A stretch of 64,000 nucleotides of DNA, from contig JAGYWI010000001.1 in NCBI GenBank assembly GCA_018606805.1, positions 297,267 to 361,266 on the forward strand, in the 5' to 3' direction. Made by a program: the position numbers and the translations under genes. Under the pieces are notes generated by a model that saw nothing but the letters and a program-made list of their open reading frames with translations, did no database searches and was not told where the DNA came from. This stretch comes from Candidatus Magnetomicrobium cryptolimnococcus (GTDB lineage Bacteria; Nitrospirota; Thermodesulfovibrionia; Thermodesulfovibrionales; Magnetobacteriaceae). Shown here in pieces: positions 44,453-56,352 of this stretch. Numbering within the stretch: the first letter of the stretch is position 1; each line of letters starts with the position of its first letter.

Positions 44453-44845
44453 CTACCAAACATGGCAAATTATTTCACCACCCATCTTTTCACGCCTACA
44501 CGTATTATCGCTCACAATCCCCTTCGGTGTTGTTAATACTGCTATACCAACCCCCCCCATGACAGGTATTATACCTTTATAACCAGAATAAACGCGTCTG
44601 CCGGGCTTACTTACCCGCATTAATCCGCTAATCACACTCTTATTTTCTGCATATTTTAAGGATATTCTTAATATACCTTGCTTCTTATCCTTCAATATCT
44701 TATATGCCCGTATAAAACCTTCTTCTTTTAAAAGCTTTGCCAACTCCAACTTAATCCTTGATGCTGGTATGTCAACCTTTTCAGACTTTATTAAAATCGC
44801 ATTCCTTATCCTAGTAAGCATATCAGCTATTGGGTCTGTCATCAT
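44453..44845 (-). CDS. rpsH: 30S ribosomal protein S8
   Basis: MMTDPIADMLTRIRNAILIKSEKVDIPASRIKLELAKLLKEEGFI and GGVGIAVLTTPKGIVSDNTCRREKMGGEIICHVW are S8 signatures. 130 residues. S8 binds 16S helix 21 and represses spc operon translation in E. coli. Confidence 0.97.
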   Translation of the reverse strand: MMTDPIADMLTRIRNAILIKSEKVDIPASRIKLELAKLLKEEGFIRAYKILKDKKQGILRISLKYAENKSVISGLMRVSKPGRRVYSGYKGIIPVMGGVGIAVLTTPKGIVSDNTCRREKMGGEIICHVW

Positions 44846-44860
44846 AATACAATTACCTCA

Positions 44861-45046
44861 CTACCAGCTTGATTTAGTCACGCCAGGGATTTTGCCCTGG
44901 AGGGATAGTTGTCTGAAACATATTCTGCAGATACTAAACTTTCTGTAGTATCCACGTGGCCTACCGCACAGCTTACACCTATTGTAAGTGCGCACTTTGA
45001 ATTTCGGTGGCCTTTTACACTTTTCTATCATGCACAGTTTAGCCAT
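44861..45046 (-). CDS. rpsN: 30S ribosomal protein S14, zinc-binding type
   Basis: 61 residues with four zinc cysteines arranged CKLC...CRIC and the [16 protein letters not shown]-terminus. This is the short zinc (type Z) S14 rather than the long zinc-independent type. Located between rplE and rpsH. Confidence 0.96.
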   Translation of the reverse strand: MAKLCMIEKCKRPPKFKVRTYNRCKLCGRPRGYYRKFSICRICFRQLSLQGKIPGVTKSSW

Positions 45047-45137
45047 AAAACCCCTTCTTCTATATTATTACATGTCTTATTCCATGTTTTTTTATTTCCA
45101 TGTTTATTACCATAGTTATTTTGCATACCTCAACAAC

Positions 45138-45680
45138 CTACTCTTTAAAGGGCATACCAAGCTCTTTTATCAAAGCCTTACCCTCTTCGTCAGTTTTAGC
45201 TGAAGTACACACCACAACATCAAGTCCGTGAACCATACTGACCTTTTCATAATCAATTTCTGGAAATATATACTGCTCTCGTATACCACAGGAGTAATTC
45301 CCTTTACCGTCAAACGATTTATGTGGTACACCTTTAAAGTCCCTTATTCTTGGCAAGGCTATATTAATAAACCTATCAAGAAACTCATACATCCTATCGC
45401 CCCTAAGGGTAACCTTACAACCAATGGGCATTCCCTGTCTCAACTTAAAACCAGCAATAGATTTCTTTGCCTTCGTAATAACCGCCTTTTGTCCAGTAAT
45501 CTTTTCAAGCTCTTCTTTAGCAGCATCAAGGAGTTTTATATCCTGAAGGGCTTCACCTAATCCTACATTTAAGACCACCTTTTCAAGCTTTGGCACTTGC
45601 ATTATATTACCGTAGGCAAAGGCCTTTTTGAGAGCTGGCACTACTTCTTTAACGTATTTTTCCTTGAGTCTTGGTATCAT
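45138..45680 (-). CDS. rplE: 50S ribosomal protein L5
   Basis: [57 protein letters not shown] and FPEIDYEKV match L5, a 5S rRNA-binding protein of the central protuberance. 180 residues. It lies 4 bp after rplX. Confidence 0.97.
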   Translation of the reverse strand: MIPRLKEKYVKEVVPALKKAFAYGNIMQVPKLEKVVLNVGLGEALQDIKLLDAAKEELEKITGQKAVITKAKKSIAGFKLRQGMPIGCKVTLRGDRMYEFLDRFINIALPRIRDFKGVPHKSFDGKGNYSCGIREQYIFPEIDYEKVSMVHGLDVVVCTSAKTDEEGKALIKELGMPFKE

Positions 45681-45684
45681 CTTC

Positions 45685-46002
45685 CTACTCTATAACCTCC
45701 TTGCATTTTTTGCAAGTTCTCATCTTCTTGCCACTTTCAAGGACAGTATTGCCAATCCTTGTGGGTTTCCCACACTGGGGACAAACAAGCATTACATTTG
45801 AAGCATATATAGGGTTTTCCTTCTCAATTCTACCACCTTGCGAGTATTGTCTATTTGGTTTCATATGCTTTGTTATTAAGTTTATCTTCTCTACTATTAT
45901 CTTTTCTTCTTCAGGTAAGACCCTTATAACCCGGCCTTTCTTACCCTTCTCCTTACCTGTTCTTATCAATACCGTATCTTCTTTCTTAATTCCAAGACCC
46001 AT
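45685..46002 (-). CDS. rplX: 50S ribosomal protein L24
   Basis: A KOW motif ([46 protein letters not shown]) is followed by [29 protein letters not shown]. The C-terminus has a CPQC...CKKC zinc-ribbon-like pair. 105 residues. L24 initiates 50S assembly. Confidence 0.95.
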   Translation of the reverse strand: MGLGIKKEDTVLIRTGKEKGKKGRVIRVLPEEEKIIVEKINLITKHMKPNRQYSQGGRIEKENPIYASNVMLVCPQCGKPTRIGNTVLESGKKMRTCKKCKEVIE

Positions 46003-46085
46003 TTGCCCCTCTTACAGTCTATCTTTATTTTATATTAATAATTATCTAAAATTGCATTCTAAATTAAAAATACAGCTATAAAGCA

Positions 46086-46454
46086 TTATAACACTTCCGG
46101 AGCCAAAGATATAATTCTAGTAAATTCCTTCCATCGAAGTTCCCTTGCTACTGGCCCAAAGATTCTTGTACCTATGGGTTCTTTTGCGTTATTGATTAAA
46201 ACAACCGCATTTTGCTGAAACCTTATATAAGTACCATCCTGTCTTCTTTTTTCCTTCCTAGTCCTAACAACAACAGCCTTAGCAACAGAGCCTTTTTTAA
46301 TATTACTGTCAGGTAATGCCTCTTTCACGCTAACTACAATTATATCCCCAATAACTGCATAGCGCTTTCTGTAACCACCAAGGACTTTTATACATTGAAC
46401 CTTCTTAGCACCGGAATTATCTGCCACTTCCAGCATTGTTTCTACTTGTATCAT
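46086..46454 (-). CDS. rplN: 50S ribosomal protein L14
   Basis: [27 protein letters not shown] and [28 protein letters not shown] are characteristic. 122 residues. Its start overlaps the rpsQ stop by 4 bp. Confidence 0.97.
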   Translation of the reverse strand: MIQVETMLEVADNSGAKKVQCIKVLGGYRKRYAVIGDIIVVSVKEALPDSNIKKGSVAKAVVVRTRKEKRRQDGTYIRFQQNAVVLINNAKEPIGTRIFGPVARELRWKEFTRIISLAPEVL

Positions 46455-46855
46455 TGCACCTGCTCCTTAGATTCATTATCATTAACCTCCCCCTGCTCAA
46501 CCCCTGACAAAGAGGTCTCATCCTTAGTTGTTGCCTTAGCATCATCTATACTAACACCTTCTAGCTTAGCTGATTCCGATTTAGCACCCTGCGGTGCTTT
46601 CATAACATCAGTGCTATCATCCACATTCTTTTTATAAACAACCCACTTCTTTGTCTTACTGTAGGGTCTTGACTCGATTATTGTAACCTCATCGCCAACC
46701 TTACACTCATTATTTTCATCGTGAGCCTTCAACTTAGAGGTCTTCTTTGTTGTTTTTTTATACAAAGGGTGCTGTACTAACATAGATACCGCCACAGTAA
46801 TTGTCTTATCCATAGAATCCTTTATAACCGTTCCAGTAAAAACCTTTTTTGGCAT
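46451..46855 (-). CDS. rpsQ: 30S ribosomal protein S17 with long acidic C-terminal tail
   Basis: The first 78 residues are standard S17 ([71 protein letters not shown]). A tail of about 55 residues follows, rich in Asp, Glu, Ser, Lys and Ala ([20 protein letters not shown] and on), which ordinary S17 lacks. The tail occupies the reading frame without stops up to the rplN overlap. It is probably disordered; function unknown. Confidence 0.95.
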   Translation of the reverse strand: MPKKVFTGTVIKDSMDKTITVAVSMLVQHPLYKKTTKKTSKLKAHDENNECKVGDEVTIIESRPYSKTKKWVVYKKNVDDSTDVMKAPQGAKSESAKLEGVSIDDAKATTKDETSLSGVEQGEVNDNESKEQVQ

Positions 46856-46865
46856 CTTTAGTACC

Positions 46866-47069
46866 TCACTTAATTAGCTCTTTTTGGCGCAACTGCGTCT
46901 TAATAGTCAATACTCTAGCAATATCTTTCTTAACAGCACTTATTCTCTTAGGGCTTTGCAAATCCCCCGTAGCCTTTTGAAAATTCAAATTAAAAAGTTC
47001 CTTCCTCAAATCTGTAAGCTTTATATCCATTTCCTCAACGCTTAGTTCTCTAATTTCAGACGGCTTCAA
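46866..47069 (-). CDS. rpmC: 50S ribosomal protein L29
   Basis: [52 protein letters not shown] is L29. 67 residues. Its start overlaps rplP by 4 bp. L29 lies at the tunnel exit and helps dock chaperones and SRP. Confidence 0.96.
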   Translation of the reverse strand: MKPSEIRELSVEEMDIKLTDLRKELFNLNFQKATGDLQSPKRISAVKKDIARVLTIKTQLRQKELIK

Positions 47070-47485
47070 ATCACAGCCTCCATTCGTTTTACAAAGCGGG
47101 TTTGCACTGGCAATTTATGGGATGCTAACCTAAGTGCTTCTCTGGCAACTTCTTCCGATACACCAGCAACCTCATACATTATCCTTCCCGGCTTAACCAC
47201 ACAAACCCAATACTCCGGGTTTCCCTTACCTTTACCCATTCTTGTTTCAGCAGGTTTTTTAGTTATCGGTTTATCTGGAAATATCCTTATCCAGACCTTA
47301 ACCCCCCTCTTTGCATGCCTTGTTATTGCCACCCTCGCTGATTCTATCTGTCTACTTGTTATCCAGCAAGGCTCAAGGGCCTTCAATCCATACTCACCAA
47401 AAACCACATCTGAACCCCTAATGGCGGACCCATTCATGCGCCCCTTCATCATCTTTCTGAACTTAACTTTCTTTGGCATCAACAT
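47066..47485 (-). CDS. rplP: 50S ribosomal protein L16
   Basis: [49 protein letters not shown] and [40 protein letters not shown] are L16 motifs. The second ATG (codon 3) may be the true start. About 137 residues. Confidence 0.97.
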   Translation of the reverse strand: MLMPKKVKFRKMMKGRMNGSAIRGSDVVFGEYGLKALEPCWITSRQIESARVAITRHAKRGVKVWIRIFPDKPITKKPAETRMGKGKGNPEYWVCVVKPGRIMYEVAGVSEEVAREALRLASHKLPVQTRFVKRMEAVI

Positions 47486-47501
47486 TGTAGTCTACTCCTT
47501 C

Positions 47502-48143
47502 TCAGGAAACCTTATTTTCCGGTAGTACATCACCTTTATATATCCAAACCTTTGTACCAACTATACCATATGTTGTAGAAGCCTCCGCAAATCCATAATC
47601 GATATCAGCTCGAAATGTATGGAGAGGTACACGACCTTCCTTATACCATTCTGTTCTAGCTATTTCAGCCCCAGCCAACCTCCCAGAACAGGAGATTTTA
47701 ACCCCAAGGGCTCCAAAACGCATTGACGATAAAACGGACTTTTTCATAGCCCTTCTAAATGCCACACGTTTTTCTATCTGCATTGCAATGTTTTCAGCAA
47801 CAAGCTGGGCATCCAGTTCAGGCTTTCTAATTTCCTTTATATCTATAGAAACCTGCTTTTTTATCATAGCCTCTATCACCTTCTTAAGCCCTTCTACTTC
47901 AAGCCCCTTCTTGCCTATAATAATGCCCGGCCTTGCTGTATTTATAATTATACGTATCTTCTGGCCAGCCCTTTCTATTTCCACCTTTGAAATTCCTGAA
48001 TGATAAAGCTTTTTCTTTATAAACTTCTTTATCTTCAAATCTTCATGGAGCTGCTCAACATAACCATGTTTTGAATACCACCTGGATTCCCAATCCTTTA
48101 TTATACCTAATCTATTTCCTGTTGGATGCGTCTTTTGTCCCAC
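47502..48143 (-). CDS. rpsC: 30S ribosomal protein S3
   Basis: [23 protein letters not shown] and a KH domain ([24 protein letters not shown]) are followed by the S3 C-terminal domain ([36 protein letters not shown]). 213 residues. S3 lines the mRNA entry site. Confidence 0.97.
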   Translation of the reverse strand: MGQKTHPTGNRLGIIKDWESRWYSKHGYVEQLHEDLKIKKFIKKKLYHSGISKVEIERAGQKIRIIINTARPGIIIGKKGLEVEGLKKVIEAMIKKQVSIDIKEIRKPELDAQLVAENIAMQIEKRVAFRRAMKKSVLSSMRFGALGVKISCSGRLAGAEIARTEWYKEGRVPLHTFRADIDYGFAEASTTYGIVGTKVWIYKGDVLPENKVS

Positions 48144-48178
48144 GTACCATTACCTCCGAACGTTTACTGCTATAATAT

Positions 48179-48505
48179 TTAAGATAACACTATTGTTATA
48201 TGGCTCATTTTCTTCTTTATGATATTAGCCCTTCCCATAGATCTTGGCATTAATCTCTTCATCATCGGCCCAGTTTCAGCATAAGCATTTTTAATGAACA
48301 TATCCTCAGTATCCACCTCATTTAGTTGTTCAGCATTAGCCACAGCAGATTTTAAGAGTTTCGCTATTATAGCCGCCCCCCTATAGGGCATAAACTTAAG
48401 TAACTGTAAAGCCTCGACTGCCCTCTTACCTACTATTAATCTAGTTACCCTTCTTGCCTTCTGAGGTGTTATACGCGCATATTTTAATACAGTCTTCTTT
48501 TCCAT
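48179..48505 (-). CDS. rplV: 50S ribosomal protein L22
   Basis: ARITPQKARRVTRLIVGKRAVEALQLLKFMPYRGAAIIAKLLKSAVANAE plus GPMMKRLMPRSMGRANIIKKKMSHITIVL identify L22. 108 residues. Its extended loop reaches the exit tunnel constriction. Confidence 0.97.
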   Translation of the reverse strand: MEKKTVLKYARITPQKARRVTRLIVGKRAVEALQLLKFMPYRGAAIIAKLLKSAVANAEQLNEVDTEDMFIKNAYAETGPMMKRLMPRSMGRANIIKKKMSHITIVLS

Positions 48506-48522
48506 TCGTCAGCCCTTTTTCT

Positions 48523-48810
48523 CTATCTGCCCTTTACAGACGTAGTTTTATCTGAGCCAGCATGGCCCTTGAATGTACGTGTCTGCGAAAATTCACCCAA
48601 CTTATGACCTATCATATTTTCAGTTACATATACGGGGATAAATTTCCGTCCATTATGCACTGCAAATGTATATCCTATAAAATCAGGGATGATAGTTGAG
48701 CGCCTCGACCAGGTTTTTATAATCTTCTTCTCACCACTAGACTCCATATCCTTCACTTTTTTTAATAAATAGTCATCAAAGAAAGGACCCTTTTTCACCG
48801 ATCTCGGCAT
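48523..48810 (-). CDS. rpsS: 30S ribosomal protein S19
   Basis: [19 protein letters not shown] and [53 protein letters not shown] are diagnostic. 95 residues, complete. Confidence 0.98.
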   Translation of the reverse strand: MPRSVKKGPFFDDYLLKKVKDMESSGEKKIIKTWSRRSTIIPDFIGYTFAVHNGRKFIPVYVTENMIGHKLGEFSQTRTFKGHAGSDKTTSVKGR

Positions 48811-48923
48811 ACCAACCTCCTCCTAATGCTTACTTTCTTTTCCATTTTTATAATTGTCATCCCCAACAGACGGCATTTAATTATATAATACATATATTAT
48901 ATACTATAATATCAAAGAAGCAA

Positions 48924-49742
48924 CTACTTCCTTCTTTTCACTATATATTTGTCAGTCTTCTTATTATTACGCGTCTTCACCCCTTCTGGTTTACCCCATG
49001 GTGAACAAGGAGGCCGCCCTCCTGAACTCCGCCCTTCACCACCACCTAGCGGATGGTCTACAGGGTTCATAACAACACCCCTTACAATAGGCCTTCGGCC
49101 AACCCAACGTTTTCTCCCAGCCTTGCCTATTGACACATTTTCATATTCTGCATTACTTACTTGCCCTATCGTTGCCTTACACACTACCGGTATAAGGCGT
49201 ACTTCACCTGATGGCAACTTAATATGGGCATACTTACTATCTTTAGCCAAAAGCTGTGCTTGAACCCCAGCACTTCGTACAAGTTTAGCACCCTGGCCGG
49301 GCTTTAACTCTATATTGTGTATGACCGAGCCTAACGGTATATCCTTTAGCATAAGGGTATTGCCAACCTTTATTTCTGCCTGAGCACCTGACTCTATTTT
49401 ATCGTCAACCTTTAAGCCTTCAGGGGCTACTATATATTTTTTTTGCCCATCATCATATTTCACCAAAGAGATAAAAGCCGATCTATTCGGATCATATTCT
49501 ATGGTTTCAACTACTGCTGCTACAGAATCCTTATTTCTTTTAAAATCTATAATCCTATATTGTCTTTTATTACCACCACCACGATGCCATGCGGTAACCT
49601 TCCCTCTATTATTCCTCCCACCTGTCTTCTTTACAGTCTCCAACAGTGGTTTATAAGGCTTATCCGTCGTAACCTTCTCATAATCTAAAGCAGTTTGGAA
49701 TCTCCTACCTGGTGAGGTCGGATTATATCTTCTTATACCCAT
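48924..49742 (-). CDS. rplB: 50S ribosomal protein L2
   Basis: [51 protein letters not shown] and [28 protein letters not shown] mark L2, the rRNA-binding protein near the peptidyl transferase centre. 272 residues. It is 2 bp after rplW. Confidence 0.98.
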   Translation of the reverse strand: MGIRRYNPTSPGRRFQTALDYEKVTTDKPYKPLLETVKKTGGRNNRGKVTAWHRGGGNKRQYRIIDFKRNKDSVAAVVETIEYDPNRSAFISLVKYDDGQKKYIVAPEGLKVDDKIESGAQAEIKVGNTLMLKDIPLGSVIHNIELKPGQGAKLVRSAGVQAQLLAKDSKYAHIKLPSGEVRLIPVVCKATIGQVSNAEYENVSIGKAGRKRWVGRRPIVRGVVMNPVDHPLGGGEGRSSGGRPPCSPWGKPEGVKTRNNKKTDKYIVKRRK

Positions 49743-49744
49743 GA

Positions 49745-50035
49745 TTACACACCCTCTATGAAGTCAAGCACTTCGCCCTTTTTCAAAGTTACCAGTGCCT
49801 TTTTCCTGTCTGATTGGACACCAACCGAACGCTTAAACCTTTTCACCTTGCCACGCTTTTTGATAGTTGCAACTTTTTCTACTTTCTTATTAAATATAGA
49901 CTCAAAGGCCTTTTTTATCTCAACCTTGTTAGCACCTTGCGCTACTTCTATTAAGAGTTTGTTTTCTGACTCTTTCAGAAACGTCCCCTTTTCTGTAAAA
50001 ATAGGCCCTTTGATTATGCTGTATACGTTATCCAT
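49745..50035 (-). CDS. rplW: 50S ribosomal protein L23
   Basis: [54 protein letters not shown] is L23. 96 residues. L23 docks trigger factor and SRP at the exit tunnel. It lies 46 bp after rplD. Confidence 0.95.
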   Translation of the reverse strand: MDNVYSIIKGPIFTEKGTFLKESENKLLIEVAQGANKVEIKKAFESIFNKKVEKVATIKKRGKVKRFKRSVGVQSDRKKALVTLKKGEVLDFIEGV

Positions 50036-50081
50036 TTGTTTTATCCCTTCTACTTTATCCTTATATCTGATAAATAAAGCC

Positions 50082-50711
50082 CTACGCTACCATTCCTTTC
50101 TTGATAGCATCCACCGTGTCTCTCGTAATTATTAAAAAATCATGTGCTAATATATCATAAGTATTGAGATTTTTATATAAGGTAACAGTAACACCAATAA
50201 TATTTCTTGCTGACAAAACAATATTTTCCTCTACCTCATCAAGCACAATCAATACCTTTTTACTATCTACATTCAATCGTTTCAGTACAGCAACCATCTC
50301 CTTAGTGCTAGGCTTTTCAAACCTTATCTCATCTATTATTAAAAGTTCGCTGCTCTTCAACTTACTTGAAAGGGCTATTTTCACAGCCAGACGCTTCACC
50401 TTTTTATTCAGTTTTGCAGAATAGTCCCTCGGCAAAGGCCCAAAAGTAGTACCGCCCCCCTTCCATAACGGTGAACGGTTACTACCATGTCTAGCCCTAC
50501 CCGTATGTTTCTGCCTCCAGGGTTTTTTACCACCACCACTTACAAGCCCTCTCGTCTTCGTTGCGTGAGTCCCCTGTCTCTGATTAGCGAGGTAATTCAC
50601 CACCGCCGTATGCATTATATCAACTCTTTCTTCTAAACCAAAGATTTCGTCAGGAAGTTCTACAATCCCTGTACTGTTATTATTAATATCTTTTAACTGT
50701 GCCTCTATCAT
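50082..50711 (-). CDS. rplD: 50S ribosomal protein L4
   Basis: VVNYLANQRQGTHATKTRGLVSGGGKKPWRQKHTGRARHGSNRSPLWKGGG is the L4 extended loop. 209 residues. In E. coli L4 represses the S10 operon; no such leader is seen here, since transcription continues from tuf/rpsJ. Confidence 0.97.
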   Translation of the reverse strand: MIEAQLKDINNNSTGIVELPDEIFGLEERVDIMHTAVVNYLANQRQGTHATKTRGLVSGGGKKPWRQKHTGRARHGSNRSPLWKGGGTTFGPLPRDYSAKLNKKVKRLAVKIALSSKLKSSELLIIDEIRFEKPSTKEMVAVLKRLNVDSKKVLIVLDEVEENIVLSARNIIGVTVTLYKNLNTYDILAHDFLIITRDTVDAIKKGMVA

Positions 50712-50767
50712 AAAAGCCCTTTCCCGAATAAATTATATATACACAAAATTATAAAATTAATAAAGAC

Positions 50768-51379
50768 TCACTCAGCTTTAATCTCAACAATATTACCAGT
50801 TGGACCAGGTACGGCACCTTCAACCAAAATCAAATTCTGTTCCGATTTTACACCAACAACACTCAGGTTACTTACAGTAACCCTCTCACATCCCATATGG
50901 CCGGGCAACCCTTTATTCTTAAACACCCTTGATGGAAACGAACTCTGACCTATAGAGCCGGGCGCCCTGTTAAACATCGAGCCATGCGACCCCGGACCAC
51001 CTTTATAATTATGCCTCTTCATTACACCTTGGAATCCCTTGCCTTTCGAGATACCCGACACCTTTACCTTATCACCAGCCTTAAAATCATCCACCGTTAC
51101 AAACTCGCCAACCTTTTTGCCAGCTATTTTAAATTCCCGTAAAACCTTATAAGGCTTAACACCAGCCTTTGCAAACACACCCCTTTGGGGCTTATTTACT
51201 CTGCGCTCCTTTTGCACTTCAATAAACCCAAGCTTCAGGGCCTCATAACCATCTCTTTCTAAGGTCTTCACCTGCACTACACAACACGGGCCTGCTTCTA
51301 TCACTGTTACAGGTACAATCGTGCCCTGTTCTAAAAATACCTGTGTCATTCCAATCTTTTTTCCAATAATGGCTCTCAT
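50768..51379 (-). CDS. rplC: 50S ribosomal protein L3
   Basis: [32 protein letters not shown] and [50 protein letters not shown] are L3 signatures. 203 residues. It overlaps rpsJ by 4 bp. Confidence 0.97.
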   Translation of the reverse strand: MRAIIGKKIGMTQVFLEQGTIVPVTVIEAGPCCVVQVKTLERDGYEALKLGFIEVQKERRVNKPQRGVFAKAGVKPYKVLREFKIAGKKVGEFVTVDDFKAGDKVKVSGISKGKGFQGVMKRHNYKGGPGSHGSMFNRAPGSIGQSSFPSRVFKNKGLPGHMGCERVTVSNLSVVGVKSEQNLILVEGAVPGPTGNIVEIKAE

Positions 51380-51681
51380 AGTTTAATCTCCACATCCACA
51401 CCAGCAGCAAGCTCAAGCTGCATCAAAGCATCCACAGTTTGCTGTGTTGGCTCATATATATCAATCAACCGCTTATGAGTCCTTATTTCAAACTGTTCCC
51501 TTGACTTCTTATCCACGTGGGGCGATCTTAAAACCGTAAACTTCTGTATTCTCGTTGGCAAAGGAACAGGACCGGAAATTCTAGCGCCAGTACCATGAGC
51601 CGTATCCACTATCTCTTTTACGGACTGGTCTAATATTCTATGGTCGAAAGCCCTTAATTTTATTCGTATCTTATCGTTCAA
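51376..51681 (-). CDS. rpsJ: 30S ribosomal protein S10
   Basis: [71 protein letters not shown] is diagnostic. 101 residues. It lies 4 bp after tuf, so the str and S10 operons are fused here. S10 also serves as NusE in antitermination. Confidence 0.98.
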   Translation of the reverse strand: MNDKIRIKLRAFDHRILDQSVKEIVDTAHGTGARISGPVPLPTRIQKFTVLRSPHVDKKSREQFEIRTHKRLIDIYEPTQQTVDALMQLELAAGVDVEIKL

Positions 51682-51685
51682 GCCT

Positions 51686-52885
51686 CTACTCCAAAATCTC
51701 TGTTACAACACCAGCACCCACAGTTCTGCCACCTTCCCTAATTGCAAACCTAAGTTCCTTCTCCATAGCTATGGGCGATATTAACTCTATTGTCACACTA
51801 ATATTATCCCCAGGCATCACCATCTCTACCCCTTCAGGCAGCTCCACTATCCCTGTAACATCTGTCGTACGGAAGTAAAACTGCGGCCTATAGCCCTTAA
51901 AAAACGGAGTATGCCTTCCACCTTCTTCCTTTGTAAGTACATATGCCTCTGCCTTAAACTTCGTATGCGGCGTTATACTGCCCGGTTTTGCAAGTACCTG
52001 CCCTCTTTCTACTTCCTCCTTTCCTACACCTCTTAAAAGCGCTCCTATATTATCCCCTGCTCTACCTTCATCAAGTATCTTTCTAAACATCTCAACACCA
52101 GTAACAACCGTCTTTCTCGTATCCTTTAACCCTACGATTTCCACTTCATCACTGGTTTTTACTATTCCACGCTCTACCCTGCCTGTAACAACCGTACCCC
52201 TTCCACTTATGGAGAACACGTCCTCTATAGGCATTAAAAATGGCTTATCCAACGGTCTTTGCGGCTCAGGCACATAACCGTCTATGGCATCCATAAGCTC
52301 CAATACGCACTTATACTCAGCCGCATCTACACTGCTACTAGTACTTTCAAGCGCCTTAAGCCCACTACCTTTCACTATTGGAATATCATCACCCGGAAAA
52401 CCATACTTGCTCAAAAGCTCCCTTACCTCAAGCTCCACCAAGTCCAAAAGCTCCACATCATCAACCATATCCACCTTATTCATAAACACAACAATGTAGG
52501 GCACACCCACCTGTCTTGCAAGCAGTATATGCTCTCTCGTTTGAGGCATGGGACCATCTGCCGCGCTCACTACGAGTATCGCACCATCCATCTGTGCAGC
52601 ACCAGTTATCATATTCTTAACGTAGTCTGCGTGCCCGGGACAATCCACATGTGCATAATGACGATTAGCTGTCTCATACTCAACATGAGCCGTAGCTATC
52701 GTTATACCTCTCGCCTTTTCCTCTGGCGCATTATCTATTTGGTCATACGCCGTGAACTTAGCTTGCCCACGCAAGGCAAGCACTTTAGTTATGGCCGCCG
52801 TAAGGGTAGTCTTTCCGTGGTCTACATGGCCTATGGTGCCCACATTTACGTGCGGTTTCGTCCTTTCAAATTTTGCCTTTGCCAT
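51686..52885 (-). CDS. tuf: Elongation factor Tu
   Basis: The GTPase shows [15 protein letters not shown] (P-loop), [28 protein letters not shown] and NKVDMVD. Domains 2 and 3 follow ([41 protein letters not shown]). 399 residues. EF-Tu delivers aminoacyl-tRNA to the ribosome. A second copy, if any, would be outside the window. Confidence 0.98.
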   Translation of the reverse strand: MAKAKFERTKPHVNVGTIGHVDHGKTTLTAAITKVLALRGQAKFTAYDQIDNAPEEKARGITIATAHVEYETANRHYAHVDCPGHADYVKNMITGAAQMDGAILVVSAADGPMPQTREHILLARQVGVPYIVVFMNKVDMVDDVELLDLVELEVRELLSKYGFPGDDIPIVKGSGLKALESTSSSVDAAEYKCVLELMDAIDGYVPEPQRPLDKPFLMPIEDVFSISGRGTVVTGRVERGIVKTSDEVEIVGLKDTRKTVVTGVEMFRKILDEGRAGDNIGALLRGVGKEEVERGQVLAKPGSITPHTKFKAEAYVLTKEEGGRHTPFFKGYRPQFYFRTTDVTGIVELPEGVEMVMPGDNISVTIELISPIAMEKELRFAIREGGRTVGAGVVTEILE

Positions 52886-53025
52886 TTACCCTCCTTATTA
52901 GTTTTAACAAAATAGTTATCTCTAACTACCCATAATTGTCTTTCAAATTAGCCAGCACCAGCAAACGATTACGACAAGAAGTGCTTATTATAGCATTGAT
53001 CGCGTTAAAAAGTCAAGAACTAAAA

Positions 53026-55125
53026 TTAACCGCCCGTAACTTTTTTTACAATCTCATCTGATAACGCCTTTGGCATTTCCTCATAGTGGCCTATTTGCAT
53101 AGTGTAACTTGCCCTACCCTGTGTCTTAGACCTTAGATCAGTTGCATACCCAAACATCTCAGACAAGGGTACCATCGTCTTTATAACTTGGACATTCCCT
53201 CTTTTCGTCATCGAATGAATCTTACCGCGCCTTGAATTGAGGTCGCCAATAACATCTCCCATATAATCTTCCGGTGTTACAACCTCTACATCCATAATAG
53301 GCTCTAACAAATACGCACCGGACTTACGAATAGCATCTTTAAAGGCCATCGAACCTGCTATCTTAAAAGCCATCTCCGACGAATCTACCTCATGGTATGA
53401 ACCATCATAAAACGTTGCCTTTATATCAACAATAGGAAAACCTGCTAATGTTCCATTGTTTAAAGCCTCTTTTATTCCAAGCTCCACAGCTGGTATATAT
53501 TCCCTTGGGACAGCCCCGCCAACAATCTTATTTTCAAAGACAAAACCACCCCCTCTACCAAGAGGCTCTATCTTCAGTTTCACATGCCCGTACTGCCCAC
53601 GTCCACCAGTTTGCCGTATATATCTAGCCTCACCACCACCTGGAAGCTTCACCGTCTCTCTGTACGCTACTTGCGGCTTACCAACATTTGCACCTACCTT
53701 AAATTCCCTCAAAAGGCGATCTGTAATTATCTCCAAGTGCAACTCACCCATCCCAGATATTAAGGTTTGCCCGGTTTCTTCGTTATATGTAACTTTAAAA
53801 GAAGGGTCCTCTTGAGACAATTTATTCAATGATATAGATAATTTATCGCGATCATCTTTCGTCTTTGGCTCTATAGCAACAGAAATAACCGGCTCCGGAA
53901 ACTCTATGGACTCCAAAACCACCTGATTATTTTCATCACAAAGGGTGTCCCCCGTTAACGTAAACTTTAAACCAGCTATCGCAGCAATGTCTCCAGCCCT
54001 AATTTCGCTTATATCCTCACGCTTTACAGCGTGCATACGCAGTAGCCTTCCAATACGTTCCTTCTTTGACTTTGTTGAATTGTAAGCATGTGTACCGGTC
54101 TTAAGCACACCCGAATAGACACGCGTAAAGGTCAACTGCCCCACATACGGGTCTACCATCACCTTAAAAGCAAGCGCTGAAAAACTTTCCTTATCTGACG
54201 ATTTTCTTTCAACTACTTCATTGGTTTTGCTATCAATACCTTTTATAGCTGGTACATCTAATGGCGATGGTAGGTAATCCACAATTGCATCAAGGAGCAT
54301 TTGTACACCTTTGTTTTTAAATGAAGAACCACAAAAAACAGGCGTCAACGTCAGGGCAATACAACCCTTTCTAACAGCACTTTTAATCTCGTCTTCCCCT
54401 ACTTCCTCTCCATTTAAATACTTCTCCATGATAGATTCGTCTATATCTGCAACCGCCTCTATAAGTTTTTCTCTGTACTTTTTAGCATCCTCTTTATAGT
54501 CTTCCGGAATTTCCTCTTCAGCATAAACAGACCCTAATGCCTCACCCGTATACACATATGCCTTCATTCTAACTATATCTATTGACCCCAAAAACTTATC
54601 TTCACTTCCAAGTGGTATCTGCATTACTACCGGCTTAGCACCTAACTTATCCACCATGGACTGCACAGACATCTCAAAATCCGCCCCTACCCTGTCCATC
54701 TTATTCATATAAGTAAGCCTAGGAACCTGATATTTTTCCGCCTGCCGCCAAACCGTCTCCGACTGCGGCTCCACACCTGACACTGCATCAAACACAGCCA
54801 CTGCACCATCCAGGACCCTTAAAGACCTCTCTACTTCTATAGTAAAATCCACATGCCCAGGCGTATCTATAATATTTATCCTGTGCTCTTTCCAAAAACA
54901 AGTCGTAGCCGCCGACGTTATCGTTATACCCCTTTCCTGCTCTTGCGGCATCCAGTCCATAACAGCAGTGCCCTCATGAACCTCTCCTATTTTGTAAGTA
55001 ACCCCAGTGTAGTATAACACCCTCTCCGTTGTAGTCGTTTTACCAGCATCTATATGAGCCATTATACCAATGTTTCTGGTCTTTTCAAGGGGGATTATCT
55101 CTGCTGCATTAATATCTTCTGCCAT
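53026..55125 (-). CDS. fusA: Elongation factor G
   Basis: The GTPase shows [66 protein letters not shown] and [10 protein letters not shown]. The later domains include [18 protein letters not shown] and [14 protein letters not shown]. 699 residues. EF-G drives translocation and, with RRF, recycling. Standard position between rpsG and tuf. Confidence 0.98.
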   Translation of the reverse strand: MAEDINAAEIIPLEKTRNIGIMAHIDAGKTTTTERVLYYTGVTYKIGEVHEGTAVMDWMPQEQERGITITSAATTCFWKEHRINIIDTPGHVDFTIEVERSLRVLDGAVAVFDAVSGVEPQSETVWRQAEKYQVPRLTYMNKMDRVGADFEMSVQSMVDKLGAKPVVMQIPLGSEDKFLGSIDIVRMKAYVYTGEALGSVYAEEEIPEDYKEDAKKYREKLIEAVADIDESIMEKYLNGEEVGEDEIKSAVRKGCIALTLTPVFCGSSFKNKGVQMLLDAIVDYLPSPLDVPAIKGIDSKTNEVVERKSSDKESFSALAFKVMVDPYVGQLTFTRVYSGVLKTGTHAYNSTKSKKERIGRLLRMHAVKREDISEIRAGDIAAIAGLKFTLTGDTLCDENNQVVLESIEFPEPVISVAIEPKTKDDRDKLSISLNKLSQEDPSFKVTYNEETGQTLISGMGELHLEIITDRLLREFKVGANVGKPQVAYRETVKLPGGGEARYIRQTGGRGQYGHVKLKIEPLGRGGGFVFENKIVGGAVPREYIPAVELGIKEALNNGTLAGFPIVDIKATFYDGSYHEVDSSEMAFKIAGSMAFKDAIRKSGAYLLEPIMDVEVVTPEDYMGDVIGDLNSRRGKIHSMTKRGNVQVIKTMVPLSEMFGYATDLRSKTQGRASYTMQIGHYEEMPKALSDEIVKKVTGG

Positions 55126-55205
55126 ATCTTTTTACCATCTATCTTTACTATATATTATTTACTATATATCATTCACTATAATCATTTACACTTATAACTA
55201 ACCAT

Positions 55206-55676
55206 CTACCATCTATAATGGGCAAATGCCTTATTCGCCTCCGCCATCCTATGGGTATCTTCCTTTTTCTTGATAGATGTTCCTATATTTTTATAAGCAT
55301 CAAGAAGCTCACCAGCCAATCTGCCGGTCATCGTCTTTTCGCCTCTCTTTCTTGCATAAGTAGTTATCCATCTAAAAGCAAGGGCCATACGCCTCTGGGG
55401 TCGCACCTCTACCGGAACCTGATAGGTAGCTCCACCCACCCTTCTTGGCTTCACCTCTATAATAGGCTTTACGTTTTCTATTGATGCCTTAAATACCTTC
55501 AGTGGGTCCTCACCAGTTTTTTCCTTTAAAACATCAAAGGCCCCATAACATATCTTCTCCGCTGTTGACTTCTTACCATCTTGCAATATAATACTAATAA
55601 ACTTACCCACAAGCTTACTGTTATACTTAGGGTCTGGCAATACATCACGTTTCTGAGCTACTCTTCTCCTTGGCAT
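55206..55676 (-). CDS. rpsG: 30S ribosomal protein S7
   Basis: [27 protein letters not shown] and [29 protein letters not shown] are S7 signatures. 156 residues, complete to [16 protein letters not shown]7 nucleates the 30S head. Confidence 0.98.
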   Translation of the reverse strand: MPRRRVAQKRDVLPDPKYNSKLVGKFISIILQDGKKSTAEKICYGAFDVLKEKTGEDPLKVFKASIENVKPIIEVKPRRVGGATYQVPVEVRPQRRMALAFRWITTYARKRGEKTMTGRLAGELLDAYKNIGTSIKKKEDTHRMAEANKAFAHYRW

Positions 55677-55757
55677 ATCTTTCCCTCAAAACTTAATTTA
55701 CACTAAAAAAAAACACTCCCTACCCTTTGAACCTTGACTCTTCGTGAACCAACTCTA

Positions 55758-56129
55758 CTACTTAGGTCTTTTGGTTCCATACTTAGAACGACCCCTTCTC
55801 CTGTCAGCAACACCCATAGTATCCAACGAACCCCTAATGATATGGTATCTTACACCCGGCAAATCCTTAACCCTACCACCTCTAATTAGAACAATCGAGT
55901 GCTCCTGCAAATTGTGCCCAACACCGGGTATATAAGCAGTAACTTCAAAGCCATTCGTCAACCTTACCCTAGCTACCTTTCTTAAAGCTGAATTAGGCTT
56001 CTTCGGAGTTGTCGTATAAACCCTAACGCACACACCACGACGCTGCGGACATTGCTGAAGAGCCGGACTCTTCGTCTTTCTTACTACCGCCTTTCTACCT
56101 TTCCTTATTAATTGTGCTATTGTAGGCAA
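55758..56129 (-). CDS. rpsL: 30S ribosomal protein S12
   Basis: [62 protein letters not shown] is diagnostic, including the PKKPNSA streptomycin-related loop. 123 residues. Translation starts at TTG (56129), with GGAGAGAG upstream. First gene of the superoperon, so rpoC is not immediately upstream here. Confidence 0.98.
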   Translation of the reverse strand: MPTIAQLIRKGRKAVVRKTKSPALQQCPQRRGVCVRVYTTTPKKPNSALRKVARVRLTNGFEVTAYIPGVGHNLQEHSIVLIRGGRVKDLPGVRYHIIRGSLDTMGVADRRRGRSKYGTKRPK

Positions 56130-56168
56130 TTATTCTCTCTCCATTTAGTAATTAATAACTGAAAGCAA

Positions 56169-56197
56169 AGCTTAACACTTTTTTAATAATATGTCAA
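56169..56197 (-). promoter_or_regulatory. Candidate promoter of the ribosomal superoperon
   Basis: On the minus strand, a perfect TTGACA (56197-56192), 17 bases, then TAAGCT (56174-56169). It lies 40 bases before rpsL and is the only good candidate in the divergent gap to gatA. Confidence 0.5.
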
Positions 56198-56229
56198 GTT
56201 CTTTGCTCATTAAAATATTATAAATTTCT

Positions 56230-56303
56230 CAGGGGAAGAACAGGGAGGTGCGCCTCCGCACCCTTTTTGTCTAAAAAGGTTTTCCCCTACGCCTCTTTTT
56301 TTT
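56230..56303 (-). repeat. Dispersed hairpin repeat, family 2, copy 4
   Basis: On the minus strand: GAGGCGTAGGGGAAAACC, then CCTTTTT-AGAC-AAAAAGG as a perfect stem (core 56262-56279), then GGTGCGGAGGCGCACCTCCC. Longer stem T/A tract than copies 3 and 5 but same loop. It lies between the rps promoter and gatA. The part GGCGCACCTCCCT recurs at 60306-60318 in the copy 5 region. Confidence 0.7.
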
Positions 56304-56352
56304 ATATTCTGTGCTATACTAAGACATATTTTAATGTGGAGGTAAGGTTTAA

